The notes under the pieces are model-generated. The model saw only the letters and a list, made by a program, of their open reading frames with translations, was not told the DNA's origin and did no database searches. Source: Porphyromonadaceae bacterium UBA2751 (GTDB taxonomy: Bacteria > Bacteroidota > Bacteroidia > Bacteroidales > Muribaculaceae). From it: a stretch of 38,368 nucleotides of DNA. Shown in pieces: positions 28,573 to 38,337 of this stretch. The number at the start of each line of letters is the position of its first letter. Positions within the stretch are counted from its first letter, which is position 1. The position numbers and the translations under genes are program-made. The DNA is taken from contig DEJJ01000022.1 of the NCBI GenBank assembly GCA_002353285.1, positions 139,179 to 177,546 on the forward strand, written 5' to 3'.

Positions 28573-31500
28573 AGAAAAGAATTATATCGACATTAGTTGC
28601 GGTGCTCGTTATGATGAGTGCCGCTTTGGCTCAGGAAGTGCCAAACTTTGCCTTCCCGCAGCACGTGACTGCAAGTGCTATGCAACAGCTCACCCAAGCG
28701 CTCAAGAGTGGCGACGGCAAAGCCGTGGTTGATGCAATGGTGCGCTACTCGCTGGCGAAGAGCAGCATATCGAAGCAGTACATTGATAGCATTATGCCAT
28801 GCATTGAGCAACTTGCCCAGCGTGAGAACCGTCCTGACATTAAGGCACTGCTCTATCACCTCGAGGCTCGTGTGCTCAGTGACTACGCAAGTAGGTTTGG
28901 CTATCCATCGGTCGATATCGACACGGTGCCCACCAGCTATGAGCGAATGAGTCGTGGGCAGGTGAAAGATAGGCTCAAGGAACTTGTGCGCCACTCAATT
29001 AATGACGAGAAAGCGTTGCTGTCCAAGCCTCTTAGCAACTACGCTGGCCTTATTACACCCGACAGCTTGTGCATGTGTCCAACACTCTTTCACTTCCTGG
29101 CTCTCAAGGGCTACTCTATTATTGAGGATGAATATGTAATAACTCGTCTGCTCGAGAATTGTGAAGAGGGAAGCTTGCCGCACATGGCCGCTATTGTGGC
29201 ATCGAAAGGTGCCAAAGTGCATCGCAAGAAACTGAATTTAGTACTTGGTGATTTTCAGGTGCTCGAGGAGTATTACCTTAAGTATCGTGACAAGGAAAGT
29301 AGCGGCTTGCTACTTAGTGAAATGATTTTCAATGAGATTGATTTTTGGAGAGAATATTTAGAAAAATTCCCTCAAAGTCCTTTTTATAATACAATAATCA
29401 ATAAACTCAATCGCGCGCTCAGGAAACAACTGGGATTGAGGTTCCCGTCGGAGGTCTCAACCAAAGATTCGATAGAGGTGTCGATGGAAACCATTCAAAA
29501 TCTCGATGAAATCAATGTGAGGCTTTACATGCTAAGTGACACTGTAGAAATAGAAAAGAATAAAACATATAGCCTTAAGCAGTTTAAACTGATTGATTCC
29601 CAGTGCCTAAAACTCGTTAAAAGAGATTATGAGCATGATAGGAACAAAGTGGTCTTTGCTCCACAGCCTTTTGGCATATATGTGGCAATCCCATCGTTCA
29701 TCGATGAAAAAGGTAAGGACATAAACTTCCTCAATTATGAAAAGATTGCAAGCAGCGACTTCATCAGGGTGCATGATGTGGCGTTGATGAGCTTGAAGCT
29801 TTGCGAATCTAAAAATAACAATAGTAACACAACTGGCTCTGATAATCAAGGTGTTGATGTGGAATTGATAGCCATCGACATGCTCAGTGGCAAGCCGGTG
29901 GAGGGCGCACTGGTGACAAATGGCTCATGGAGCTCAGTCACCAATGTGGATGGAGTTGCGGCAGTGAATATACCTAATGATGTTTCTCGGGATAATGATG
30001 GCTTCAGCATCTCGATTGGTGCCGACCGTTGGACACCGGCTCACAATGTCTATATTTATTCTTATAAGACAGAAGATGTTAACCGCATCGACACAGTGAG
30101 TAAAATATTTACCGATTTGGCGATTTACCGTCCTGGCGAAACGTTGAAATTTGTTGCTGTGCAGTACTGCAAGTCAACAACATCGCGCAACATTTTGGGA
30201 GAACTGCCACTCAAGGTGATGCTTCACAATGCCAATGGCATACTTGTTGACTCGTTGCAACTGGTGAGCGACAAGTGGGGTAGGGCTACTGGTTCTTTCG
30301 TTTTACCCAAGGATGGACTAAATGGGCAATATGAGATAAGTGCCATCAGTAGCAACGGCAGTGAGATTGGTAGTTGCACTATTGAGGTGAGTGAATACAA
30401 GATTCCCACATTCACCATCAAGCTCGACAAGCCCAAGCCGTTCTATTTAGGTGATGACGTGAAGGTGGATGGGAGTGTTGTGAACTATAGTGGCATGCCG
30501 CTTGCAGGAGTGAATGTTGAGCTGGAGTTTGGAACCTATGATTCCTGTCGCGAACTGGACGATGACCCACAACTTTCCGACACCACTGTTGTGACCGATG
30601 CCAACGGGCGGTTCGAACTCGTGATCCCAGCTAAGACGTTTGCCTTGCCTGCTAATAAAACGCTTGACACCGATGATGAGGACTGCGTTGTAGAACATTT
30701 CTCGGTCGTGGCCACCGCAACCGATGAACTCGGAGAGGAGCATGACGATAATTGTGAATATGAAATAGTTTTAAAAGGCACATCAGTAGTGCGTGTTGTT
30801 GATGCTGCTTATTGTCTCGAAGGGCAACTTCTCAAGGCCCCCATTGTAGTAAAAAGTTCAAAGAAAGAGGCCATTGAAGTCAATTACCGCATTACCAATG
30901 ACAGGTCAAAAGAGGTGAAGAAGGGCACAATCAAGAGTGACAATCTGCTTACTGACTTCAATTCTCTACCCTCGGGAGAATACACCTTTGAAGCTCGATG
31001 CAAGGGCGACAAGGAGTATGCAAGCGGCTCATTGTTGCTATATCGTATTACCGACACAAAGTGCCCTATAAAGAATTCACCCATGTGGATTATGCCCGAG
31101 GGAGTTAAAGTTGACAAGGATAATAAGGGACACATAATCATTGGAACCTCGATACCCGAGTCACACATTTATTATATCGCCTCGACAAGTAAGAGGATTC
31201 TCGCGAAAGGTTGGCTGCACTACTACTCGCCAGGCATGCACCAGTTTGATATAGATATGCCAAGCGAGAGTGGTGAGTGGGTCGATGTGGAGTTTTTCAA
31301 TACCTATAACAAAAAGCAAACCAAAGCAAGCCGCAGGCTACAGTCGATAATGCCTCAGCGTCAGCTTAATATAAAGGTAGAGAGTTTCCGCAACAAGTTA
31401 GAGCCTGGCTCTGCCGAGAAATGGCGCTTTACACTACTTGATAACGACAGCACACCCCACAAGGGAGCCATAATGCTCTCGATGATAGATAAGGCCATTT

Positions 31501-34500
31501 ATGATTTGAAAAAGAATGAATGGTGGTTTCAACCAGGTTTCTTGACCAGTACATTGTATGTAATGCGTGAGCCGTGGTATCGTGGAAATAATTACTCTGG
31601 CTATCTATGGCAAAAGCCTAATCTTAAAGAAGTAAACATCGCTACACCATCGTTATATAGCTATGATAGGGATTGGTTTAAGAGCTATTACGCCGACCTA
31701 ACGTCGTTAAGGGCCAAAGATATTGACCCCAACCTACATGAGACCACCATTGCAGGAAATGACTCCACAGGTTGGGTTGTTACAGGCGTAGTTTACGCCG
31801 ACGACTTAGAGCCACTTATAGGTGCCGTTGTGAAGTGTGATTCGTTAACGATCAGCACCGATGTCAATGGTCGATTTGAGCTAAAGTTGCCATACAAAGA
31901 TAACATGGTCAAAATTGAATATTTAGGTTATAATAACTATAACTTCTCTACGCTCAAATTACCGCTGCTCATTGTTATGCCTGAGAGTGAACAGATGCTG
32001 CAAGAGGTGGTTGTGGCTGGTTATCAAAACGTAGACAAGCGCTTATTTACAGGAGTCGCAACCGATGTGTCTTATGCACTTGAAGGACGTGCCGCAGGGA
32101 TTAGGGTGCGAGGAGCTACATCGATTTATGGTAGTGACAAGCCCCTTGTAGTGGTTGATGGTGTAATAATCGAAGAAGCATCCGATCTTGATGCCGACAT
32201 TTTGAGTAATGGCGACCCCTCGACACTTCTTGGGGCTTTGGCGGGCATAGATGCCAACGACATTGCTGATTTCAGCATCATTAAGGACGGTTCGGCAACA
32301 TCAATCTATGGTGCTCGTGCAGCAGCAGGAGTTATTGTTATCAACACATCGAGCAAGAGTTTTGTGCGTAACCGCAAGTTACAACAACTCAAGTCGCGTG
32401 AGCAGGGCGTTAAAACCGCATTATGGAAGCCGATGCTCACTACCGATGAGCAGGGGCGCGTGACAGTGGAATTTAATGCCCCCGAGAATAATGCCACCTG
32501 GTTGGTGCAGGCTATTGCCTATAATAAAGACCTGCTGAATGCAAACTTTATTGGCGAGGTGATGACCAGCCGTCCGCTCATGGTCAAGCCTGTGGCACCT
32601 CGATTCTTGCGTAATGGCGATAATGTTACCTTAAAGTGCCAAGTGCAGAACGCTGATGACACAACTGCTGTTGTGAGTGCTGTAGTAGAGCTCTTTGACG
32701 TAGTCACTGGTAATGTTCTTCGCTCTGGCAGTCAGGAGCTAATTCTCGCTTCGCAAGAGACTCGCAATGTTGAAATCGAGTGGACAGTACCTGACACCCT
32801 GGCATTGATTGGCCTGCGTGTGAAAGCTGCCACTGAGCACTGGGGCGATGGCGAACAGCTTGTAATTCCGGTTCTTGCTGCCACGTCGCCGGTTATTGAG
32901 TCAGAGCCATTCTTCATTGACCAGGGTGAAAGTAAAGACATTACCATCACGGCCCCAAGTGGCGCAAAAGTGACCCTTGAAACGTGCGAGAACCCATTGT
33001 GGCAAGCTGTCATGGCTTTGCCCACCATTTATAGCGACAATGACAAGGTGGCGACATGTGTGGCCCACAGTCTCTATGCCCAAAGTCTGGCACAAGACTT
33101 GGCAGGTTGTGAACCTGCTATTGCTAGCGCCATCAGGAGTTGGAAGGGCGATTCGACGATGTTGTCGATGCTGCAGCAGAATCCTGACCTTAAGATTGGC
33201 GACCTCAAGGCATCGCCGTTTGTGGGAGCTGCTCAGCGCGAGACGCTGCGCATGCGCATGCTAAGCAACTTGCTTGATAGTGCAAAAATGGAGAGTGAGC
33301 GTAAGCGTTTGGTAAAGTCCCTGGGCGATCTGCAGCAACCCGATGGCGGCTGGGCATGGTTCAGTTATCCTGGTTGCAAGTCGTCGTTGAGCACTACAAT
33401 TAATGTGCTTCAATTGCTTGGCGAACAGATGATAATTACCACCAACGTGAGCGATACCACCCTTAATCGCATGATTGACCGCGCAGTGAATTATTGTGAC
33501 AAAGCGATAGAGCAAGACTTCAAGCAGGGGAAGAAGATTGATTATCTTGCCTATGCCTATGTGCGATCATTCTTCCCACAAATCTTGATGAGCAAGACGC
33601 TAAAAGCCATCAACGACCGTAGCCTCAAGGCTGTGGCAGAGCGCTGGCAAGACTACTCGCTAATCGACCGAGCCTATGCCGCTATCGTGCTTGACCGTGC
33701 AGGCAATAAGGCCGAGGCGCAAACGATAGCCCAGTCGCTGCGAGAGCATGCTGTGACCGACTCTCAAGGCATGCATTGGGACAACCTGCAGGAGGGCAGG
33801 AACACATTCTATGATAATGTGACGCTCACCGCGCGTGTGCAGGAGGCACTCATGGTTGACCGTCGTGCTGATGAGCAGAAACTTATCAGCAAATGGATGT
33901 TGCTCATGAAGCAAAGCAACGACTGGGGTTCGAGTAGCCTCGCGGCGCAAGCTGTGTATTCCATAATAACCAGTGCTGGCGATTGGGCCTCAGATGCCTT
34001 AGGCTACTCAGTGAGAGCTGTTGAGCCTGGTGAAGTGGTGAAACTTGTTTCAAAAGACCATCCCCAGTGGGGAGCTGTGTATGCGGCCTATACAGTACCG
34101 ATGCAAGAAGTGAAAGAGGCACGCACTGCCGACCTTGTAGTAACCAAGCGCATGATGCGGTATGGGAAGAATGGTGAACTTGAGCAGTTCACCACACTCA
34201 ACGTGGGCGATAGGGTGCAGGTGCGCATCACGCTCGATGCGGCTAAAGATTTAGACTACGTTACCGTCGCCGATGAGCGTGCGGCTTGCTTCGAGCCCAT
34301 CGACAAGACTTCTAATTACAAGTGGGGTGAGAGCACGATATATTACAACGAAGTGAAAGACAGTAAGACTAATTTGTTTATCAATAGTTTGCGACGCGGT
34401 GTGCACACTGTTTCCTACGATGTGAGGGTGACTAATGCTGGCACCTATGCCGCTGGTGTGGCACAGGCTCAGTGTCAGTATTCGCCCCAAGTAGTTGCTC

Positions 34501-34538
34501 ACACTGGAACATCGACGATTGTGGTGGTACATAAGTAG
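28569..34538 (+). CDS. Alpha-2-macroglobulin family protein with SusC-like regulatory and TonB-plug insert
   Basis: The 1989-residue protein is a paralogue of the gene at 13,779 and shares its whole layout. It has a signal peptide ending near AALAQ, a helical N-terminal region, an MG2 domain (LAIYRPGETLKFVAVQY) and further macroglobulin domains. Near 1068 a carboxypeptidase-regulatory-like domain begins (EPLIGAVVKCD, DVNGRFELKLP). From about 1147 (EVVVAGY) to 1262 there is a plug domain like that of SusC-type TonB-dependent receptors: GRAAGIRVRGATSIYGSDKP, VVVDGVIIEEA, then DFSIIKDGSATSIYGARAAA and GVIVINT. No beta-barrel follows; the A2M domain starts near 1275. The thioester motif is missing here too (TCENPLWQAVM). 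An envelope protease-trap or scaffold role is inferred. Confidence 0.93.
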   Translation: MKKRIISTLVAVLVMMSAALAQEVPNFAFPQHVTASAMQQLTQALKSGDGKAVVDAMVRYSLAKSSISKQYIDSIMPCIEQLAQRENRPDIKALLYHLEARVLSDYASRFGYPSVDIDTVPTSYERMSRGQVKDRLKELVRHSINDEKALLSKPLSNYAGLITPDSLCMCPTLFHFLALKGYSIIEDEYVITRLLENCEEGSLPHMAAIVASKGAKVHRKKLNLVLGDFQVLEEYYLKYRDKESSGLLLSEMIFNEIDFWREYLEKFPQSPFYNTIINKLNRALRKQLGLRFPSEVSTKDSIEVSMETIQNLDEINVRLYMLSDTVEIEKNKTYSLKQFKLIDSQCLKLVKRDYEHDRNKVVFAPQPFGIYVAIPSFIDEKGKDINFLNYEKIASSDFIRVHDVALMSLKLCESKNNNSNTTGSDNQGVDVELIAIDMLSGKPVEGALVTNGSWSSVTNVDGVAAVNIPNDVSRDNDGFSISIGADRWTPAHNVYIYSYKTEDVNRIDTVSKIFTDLAIYRPGETLKFVAVQYCKSTTSRNILGELPLKVMLHNANGILVDSLQLVSDKWGRATGSFVLPKDGLNGQYEISAISSNGSEIGSCTIEVSEYKIPTFTIKLDKPKPFYLGDDVKVDGSVVNYSGMPLAGVNVELEFGTYDSCRELDDDPQLSDTTVVTDANGRFELVIPAKTFALPANKTLDTDDEDCVVEHFSVVATATDELGEEHDDNCEYEIVLKGTSVVRVVDAAYCLEGQLLKAPIVVKSSKKEAIEVNYRITNDRSKEVKKGTIKSDNLLTDFNSLPSGEYTFEARCKGDKEYASGSLLLYRITDTKCPIKNSPMWIMPEGVKVDKDNKGHIIIGTSIPESHIYYIASTSKRILAKGWLHYYSPGMHQFDIDMPSESGEWVDVEFFNTYNKKQTKASRRLQSIMPQRQLNIKVESFRNKLEPGSAEKWRFTLLDNDSTPHKGAIMLSMIDKAIYDLKKNEWWFQPGFLTSTLYVMREPWYRGNNYSGYLWQKPNLKEVNIATPSLYSYDRDWFKSYYADLTSLRAKDIDPNLHETTIAGNDSTGWVVTGVVYADDLEPLIGAVVKCDSLTISTDVNGRFELKLPYKDNMVKIEYLGYNNYNFSTLKLPLLIVMPESEQMLQEVVVAGYQNVDKRLFTGVATDVSYALEGRAAGIRVRGATSIYGSDKPLVVVDGVIIEEASDLDADILSNGDPSTLLGALAGIDANDIADFSIIKDGSATSIYGARAAAGVIVINTSSKSFVRNRKLQQLKSREQGVKTALWKPMLTTDEQGRVTVEFNAPENNATWLVQAIAYNKDLLNANFIGEVMTSRPLMVKPVAPRFLRNGDNVTLKCQVQNADDTTAVVSAVVELFDVVTGNVLRSGSQELILASQETRNVEIEWTVPDTLALIGLRVKAATEHWGDGEQLVIPVLAATSPVIESEPFFIDQGESKDITITAPSGAKVTLETCENPLWQAVMALPTIYSDNDKVATCVAHSLYAQSLAQDLAGCEPAIASAIRSWKGDSTMLSMLQQNPDLKIGDLKASPFVGAAQRETLRMRMLSNLLDSAKMESERKRLVKSLGDLQQPDGGWAWFSYPGCKSSLSTTINVLQLLGEQMIITTNVSDTTLNRMIDRAVNYCDKAIEQDFKQGKKIDYLAYAYVRSFFPQILMSKTLKAINDRSLKAVAERWQDYSLIDRAYAAIVLDRAGNKAEAQTIAQSLREHAVTDSQGMHWDNLQEGRNTFYDNVTLTARVQEALMVDRRADEQKLISKWMLLMKQSNDWGSSSLAAQAVYSIITSAGDWASDALGYSVRAVEPGEVVKLVSKDHPQWGAVYAAYTVPMQEVKEARTADLVVTKRMMRYGKNGELEQFTTLNVGDRVQVRITLDAAKDLDYVTVADERAACFEPIDKTSNYKWGESTIYYNEVKDSKTNLFINSLRRGVHTVSYDVRVTNAGTYAAGVAQAQCQYSPQVVAHTGTSTIVVVHK

Positions 34539-34587
34539 AAGGGTAAAGGTCGCAAGTTGCTTACAAATTGTAATTACTGCTATAAAA

Positions 34588-34632
34588 TTAAGGCGCAAAA
34601 AGTGTTCTGAACTGGCTCTTTTTGCGCCTTAA
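34588..34632 (+). terminator. Intrinsic terminator after the second macroglobulin gene
   Basis: TTAAGGCGCAAAAAG pairs perfectly with CTTTTTGCGCCTTAA (15 bp) around a 15-base loop, about 50 bases after the stop codon. Confidence 0.75.
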
Positions 34633-34708
34633 ACCATAATATTGACAATTTTTAAGTAATAAAAGTAAAAAATACGTTTCAAGTCTTTTCAGTTTTCAAA
34701 GTTTATTG

Positions 34709-34716
34709 TATTTTTG
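34709..34716 (+). promoter_or_regulatory. Promoter of the small secreted protein with sorting-like tail
   Basis: TATTTTTG is a full match to TAnnTTTG and lies about 28 bases before the ATG at 34,745. A clear -33 element is not seen. Confidence 0.55.
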
Positions 34717-34744
34717 CAACAAGAACACAGTGTAAAGTTGGAAA

Positions 34745-35077
34745 ATGAGAAGACTATTTGCGATATTGGCAACGGTAGTGGTGATGGCATTAGCACCAGT
34801 GGCGGTAACAGCCCGCGTGCAGTGGCAGCCCGTCAGTGGCGAGGTGCAAGGCAAAAGCCTGACCGACGCCAAGGCTACCGATGGTGTGGAGATTTTCCAG
34901 CGCAGTGGTACCATCATCATCCGCACTCAGCGACCAGTTCAGGTCAAGGTGTTCACCATCCTGGGTCAACTGGTCTCGCAAGCCACTCTGCCAGCAGGCA
35001 CATCAGAGCTCAGGTTAGGTAGTCGCGGTATCTACATGGTGAAGGTGGGAAACATTACCCAGAAAGTGGCACTGTGA
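34745..35077 (+). CDS. Small secreted protein with type IX secretion-like C-terminal domain
   Basis: The 110-residue protein has a signal peptide (RRLFAILATVVVMALAPVAVTA). The mature part is almost entirely a beta domain resembling the type A sorting domain of type IX secretion cargo: VKVFTILGQLVSQATLPAG, then RGIYMVKVGNITQKVAL at the very end. In usual cargo this tail follows a large passenger; here there is almost none. It could be an orphan sorting domain, a remnant of a larger protein, or a small surface protein. No secretion-machinery gene is present in the window. Confidence 0.7.
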   Translation: MRRLFAILATVVVMALAPVAVTARVQWQPVSGEVQGKSLTDAKATDGVEIFQRSGTIIIRTQRPVQVKVFTILGQLVSQATLPAGTSELRLGSRGIYMVKVGNITQKVAL

Positions 35078-35167
35078 TGTGATAGATGATTAATACATCT
35101 CTTGAAGCATTGAAAATTATTATAACACTTAAATAAACAACTTTTTAATACACAATTACTTAACATT

Positions 35168-36196
35168 ATGACAAACTTAGAGAACATTAATTGGAGCAAA
35201 CTGCCTTTCGGTTACATGAAGGCTGATTACAATGTGCGTTGCACCTACAAGGATGGTAAGTGGGGCGAGATTGAGGTTAGCGAGTCGGAGTATGTTAACA
35301 TCCACATTGCTGCCACCTGCTTGCATTACGGCCAGGAAATCTTTGAAGGTCTGAAGGCATTCCGTGGCAAGGATGGCAAGGTGCGCATCTTCCGTCCCGA
35401 GGCTAACGCTCAGCGCCTAATCAATAGCGCCAACGGTATCAAGATGGCTCCCATGCCTGTTGACCTCTTCGTTGAGATGGTGAAGAAAGTGGTTAAGCTC
35501 AACGAGCGCTTCATTCCTCCCTATGAGAGTGGCAGCTCACTTTATATCCGTCCCGTTGAGATTGGTACCTCGGCTCAAGTGGGTGTTAAGCCCGCTCAGG
35601 AGTACACAGTGATCATGTTCGTCACTCCAGTAGGTCCTTACTTCCCCGACGGCTTCAAGCCCACCAAGGTTGCTATCTATCGCGAGTATGACCGCGCTGC
35701 ACCACTTGGCACTGGTAAGTGGAAAGTGGGTGGTAACTACGCTTGCGGCATGCGCGCCACCTCACGTGCTCATGAGAATGGTTTCTCGGCAGTGCTCTTC
35801 CTCGATCCTAAAGAGAAGAAGTACCTTGACGAGTGCGGTCCTGCCAACTTCTTTGCCATCAAGGGCAACAAGTATATCACTCCTAAGAGTGACTCTATCC
35901 TGCCTTCAATCACCAACATGAGTCTGCAGCAAATCGCTAAGGACATGGGCCTCGAGGTTGAGTGCCGTCCCATCCTAGTTGAGGAGCTTGCCGAGGTTGA
36001 TGAGGCAGCCGAGTGCGGAACTGCTGCAGTGTGCACACCATTGAGCCACATCTACGACTTTGATAACGACAAGGACTACCACATTGGCAAGGACGGTGAG
36101 GCAGGTCCAGTTGTTACCGAGCTCTACAAGAGATTGCAAGGCATCCAGAAGGGTGACCTCGAGGATACTCACAACTGGGTGACCATCCTCGACTAA
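35168..36196 (+). CDS. ilvE: Branched-chain amino acid aminotransferase
   Basis: The 342-residue protein is a class IV PLP aminotransferase. It transfers amino groups between glutamate and the keto acids of leucine, isoleucine and valine. The pyridoxal lysine is K186 in KWKVGGNYACG. LHYGQEIFEGLKAFRG near the N-terminus, YIRPVEIGTSAQVGV and ECGTAAVCTPLSHIYDF are family signatures of the eukaryote-like BCAT group. Its length is typical of that group. A strong terminator follows. Confidence 0.96.
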   Translation: MTNLENINWSKLPFGYMKADYNVRCTYKDGKWGEIEVSESEYVNIHIAATCLHYGQEIFEGLKAFRGKDGKVRIFRPEANAQRLINSANGIKMAPMPVDLFVEMVKKVVKLNERFIPPYESGSSLYIRPVEIGTSAQVGVKPAQEYTVIMFVTPVGPYFPDGFKPTKVAIYREYDRAAPLGTGKWKVGGNYACGMRATSRAHENGFSAVLFLDPKEKKYLDECGPANFFAIKGNKYITPKSDSILPSITNMSLQQIAKDMGLEVECRPILVEELAEVDEAAECGTAAVCTPLSHIYDFDNDKDYHIGKDGEAGPVVTELYKRLQGIQKGDLEDTHNWVTILD

Positions 36197-36215
36197 TGTT
36201 ATGATATGAAATGCG

Positions 36216-36256
36216 CATTGGTGCGGGGCATGGTGTTCTCGCACCAATGTTTTTTT
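36216..36256 (+). terminator. Intrinsic terminator of ilvE
   Basis: CATTGGTGCG pairs perfectly with CGCACCAATG (10 bp, 14-base loop), followed directly by seven T. Confidence 0.9.
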
Positions 36257-36271
36257 AAGATATAGCACACA

Positions 36272-36832
36272 ATGATTGACACAATTGCAATTATAGAGCG
36301 CTACTACGAGCAAGGCACTCCCTTGTGCAACCTGCTCATTGAGCATAGCCAGCAGGTTGCTGAGCTTGCCAGGCAGCTCGCCGAGCGACTCGTGGCCCGT
36401 CACACTCCCGTTGACATCGATTTCGTGGTTGAAGCGGCTATGCTGCACGACATAGGCATCATTCACACAGATGCTCCAGGCATACACTGCCACGGCACCG
36501 AGCCCTACATCTGCCACGGCATCCTGGGTCGTGCCATGCTCGATGAGTTGGGGCTCTACCGCCATGCGCTTGTGTGTGAACGTCACACTGGCGCCGGTCT
36601 CTCCATTAACGACATAGAGAGTCAGCAACTGCCGTTGCCACATCGCGACCTACTGCCCATTAGCATTGAGGAAAAGCTTGTGTGCTATGCCGACAAGTTC
36701 TACAGCAAGTCGCATCCCAATGCCCCCACACGCACCCTTGATGTGGCACGGGCCAAGCTCGCAAAGTTTGGACCCGACACCCTTGCCCGCTTCGATGAGA
36801 TGGCAGCCCTCATAGGCCCACCCATCGCATAG
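36272..36832 (+). CDS. HD-domain phosphohydrolase
   Basis: The 186-residue protein has the HD-superfamily metal motifs in order: EHSQQVAELA (first His), AMLHDIGII (HD pair, about residues 69-70), CHGILG, ERHTGAG and CYADKFYSK (C-terminal Asp). It resembles the HDIG-type small hydrolases found next to housekeeping genes. A nucleotide or phosphate ester substrate is likely but cannot be specified. It starts 16 bases after the ilvE terminator T-run, so it is likely an independent unit. Confidence 0.85.
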   Translation: MIDTIAIIERYYEQGTPLCNLLIEHSQQVAELARQLAERLVARHTPVDIDFVVEAAMLHDIGIIHTDAPGIHCHGTEPYICHGILGRAMLDELGLYRHALVCERHTGAGLSINDIESQQLPLPHRDLLPISIEEKLVCYADKFYSKSHPNAPTRTLDVARAKLAKFGPDTLARFDEMAALIGPPIA

Positions 36833-36970
36833 CCACAATATTTAATTAAGTTTTGAGAAAAAACCATTGCACAACCATGCTGTCAGGCGAAATGCGGCTC
36901 TAATCGTTGCCAAATTACTTGCATTTGATGAAAAAAATGATAAAAATTTTATAGTGTGGCAATTAATGAC

Positions 36971-36978
36971 TAATTTTG
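36971..36978 (+). promoter_or_regulatory. Promoter of the OmpA-family gene (-7 TAATTTTG)
   Basis: TAATTTTGCA lies 56 bases before the ATG at 37,034. A TTTA about 19 bases upstream may be a weak -33. Confidence 0.6.
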
Positions 36979-37033
36979 CATTTTATATTCAGCGAATATT
37001 CTTTAATGAGTATATGTTTAAAAATTTTTTAAT

Positions 37034-38269
37034 ATGAAAAAGATCATCTTATTGGCTGTTGCTGCCATGACATTGAATGCAGCATCGGCACAAGTTACCG
37101 TTAAGGGTAGCAAGTTTTACGACAACATCTCCATTACACTCAAGGGTGGTATCGTGTCGCCTTATCAGCACTATGCCTTCTGGAAGAGCGCTCGTGGCGT
37201 GGCTGGTATTGAGCTGCGCAAGCAGGTGACTCCAGTGCTTGGCCTTGGTGTGGAAGGCGAGTGGTCGGTCAACACCTCATCGTGGACTAAATCCTATGGT
37301 GTTCATCCCTCGGTGTGGGGACCTCACAGCAAGAACATAATTGACCACCAGCTGGTGGGTGCATTTGGTACAGTGAGCCTCACCAACCTGTTGCTTGGCT
37401 ATGTGGGCGTTCCTCGCACACTCGACGTGGAGGCAGTGGCCGGAGCAGGATGGTGGCACGCTTACAAGACTGGCACTGTGTCTGGTCCAAGCGAAGATGA
37501 TGTTGACTTTGCCGACAAGAACTCATGGTACACCAAGGCTGGTGTCAACCTGAATTGGAACGTGGGCGAGTCGAAGGCACTCACCGTGTCGCTCAAGCCA
37601 GCAGTGGTTTGGTACATGGGCCGTGGAGCCAATCAGCACACCACAGTGTTTAACGCTAACTGCGCAGCAGTTGAGATTGAGGCTGGTCTCACTTACCACT
37701 TCAAGAACAGCAATGGTGAGCACTACATGACGCTGTGCCCCATGCGCTACACACAGAGCGACCTTGACGCAATCAATGCTCAAGTTAATGACCTGCGCAG
37801 CCAGCTGAGCAGTGCACGTGCCGATGCTGATGCTGAGCGCGCCCGTGCTGCACGCCTGCAGCAGGAGCTCGACGACTGCAACAAGCGCAAGAACAAGGTT
37901 GAGTACATCACCGAGACTAACGTTGTTGACAACAGCATCGAGAACCTGGAGACTAACGTTTACTTCGAGATTGGCAAGAGCGTGGTTAGCGCTGCTCAGA
38001 TGCCTAATGTAGAGCGCGTGGCAATCTTCTTGAAGAACCATCCAGAGGCCACTTGCATCATCAAGGGCTATGCATCGAAGGACGGACCTGAGGATCTCAA
38101 CATCCGCTTGGCCAACAACCGTGCTAAGGCAGTGTATGACCTGCTCACTGGCAAGTACAAGATTAAGGCAAGCCGCATCCACAGCGAGGGTAATGGCATC
38201 AGCGAGATGTTCAGCGAGCCCGAGTGGAACCGTGTTTCGATTTGCACTATCCAGAATAAGGTGAAGTGA
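37034..38269 (+). CDS. OmpA-family outer membrane protein
   Basis: The 411-residue protein has a signal peptide (cleavage near ASAQ). A beta-rich region follows (about 20-235, a probable 8-strand barrel with alternating aromatic strands). A coiled-coil linker spans about 243-290 (VNDLRSQLSSARADADAERARAA). The C-terminal OmpA domain starts at about 300: NVYFEIGKSVV, ATCIIKGYASKDGPEDLNIRLANNRAKAVYDLL and the R-containing VSICTI end. The D and R residues that bind diaminopimelate in peptidoglycan are in SKDGPEDLN and ANNRA. It likely ties the outer membrane to the cell wall. Confidence 0.93.
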   Translation: MKKIILLAVAAMTLNAASAQVTVKGSKFYDNISITLKGGIVSPYQHYAFWKSARGVAGIELRKQVTPVLGLGVEGEWSVNTSSWTKSYGVHPSVWGPHSKNIIDHQLVGAFGTVSLTNLLLGYVGVPRTLDVEAVAGAGWWHAYKTGTVSGPSEDDVDFADKNSWYTKAGVNLNWNVGESKALTVSLKPAVVWYMGRGANQHTTVFNANCAAVEIEAGLTYHFKNSNGEHYMTLCPMRYTQSDLDAINAQVNDLRSQLSSARADADAERARAARLQQELDDCNKRKNKVEYITETNVVDNSIENLETNVYFEIGKSVVSAAQMPNVERVAIFLKNHPEATCIIKGYASKDGPEDLNIRLANNRAKAVYDLLTGKYKIKASRIHSEGNGISEMFSEPEWNRVSICTIQNKVK

Positions 38270-38295
38270 TGCTCTGATTGAGCGATGAAAAAAGC

Positions 38296-38337
38296 CAAGG
38301 AGCCTTGCACAGCGCGAGGCTCCTTGTTGTTTTCTTT
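38296..38337 (+). terminator. Intrinsic terminator after the OmpA-family gene
   Basis: CAAGGAGCCT pairs perfectly with AGGCTCCTTG (10 bp, 11-base loop), followed by TTGTTTTCTTT. It starts about 26 bases after the stop codon. Confidence 0.85.
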
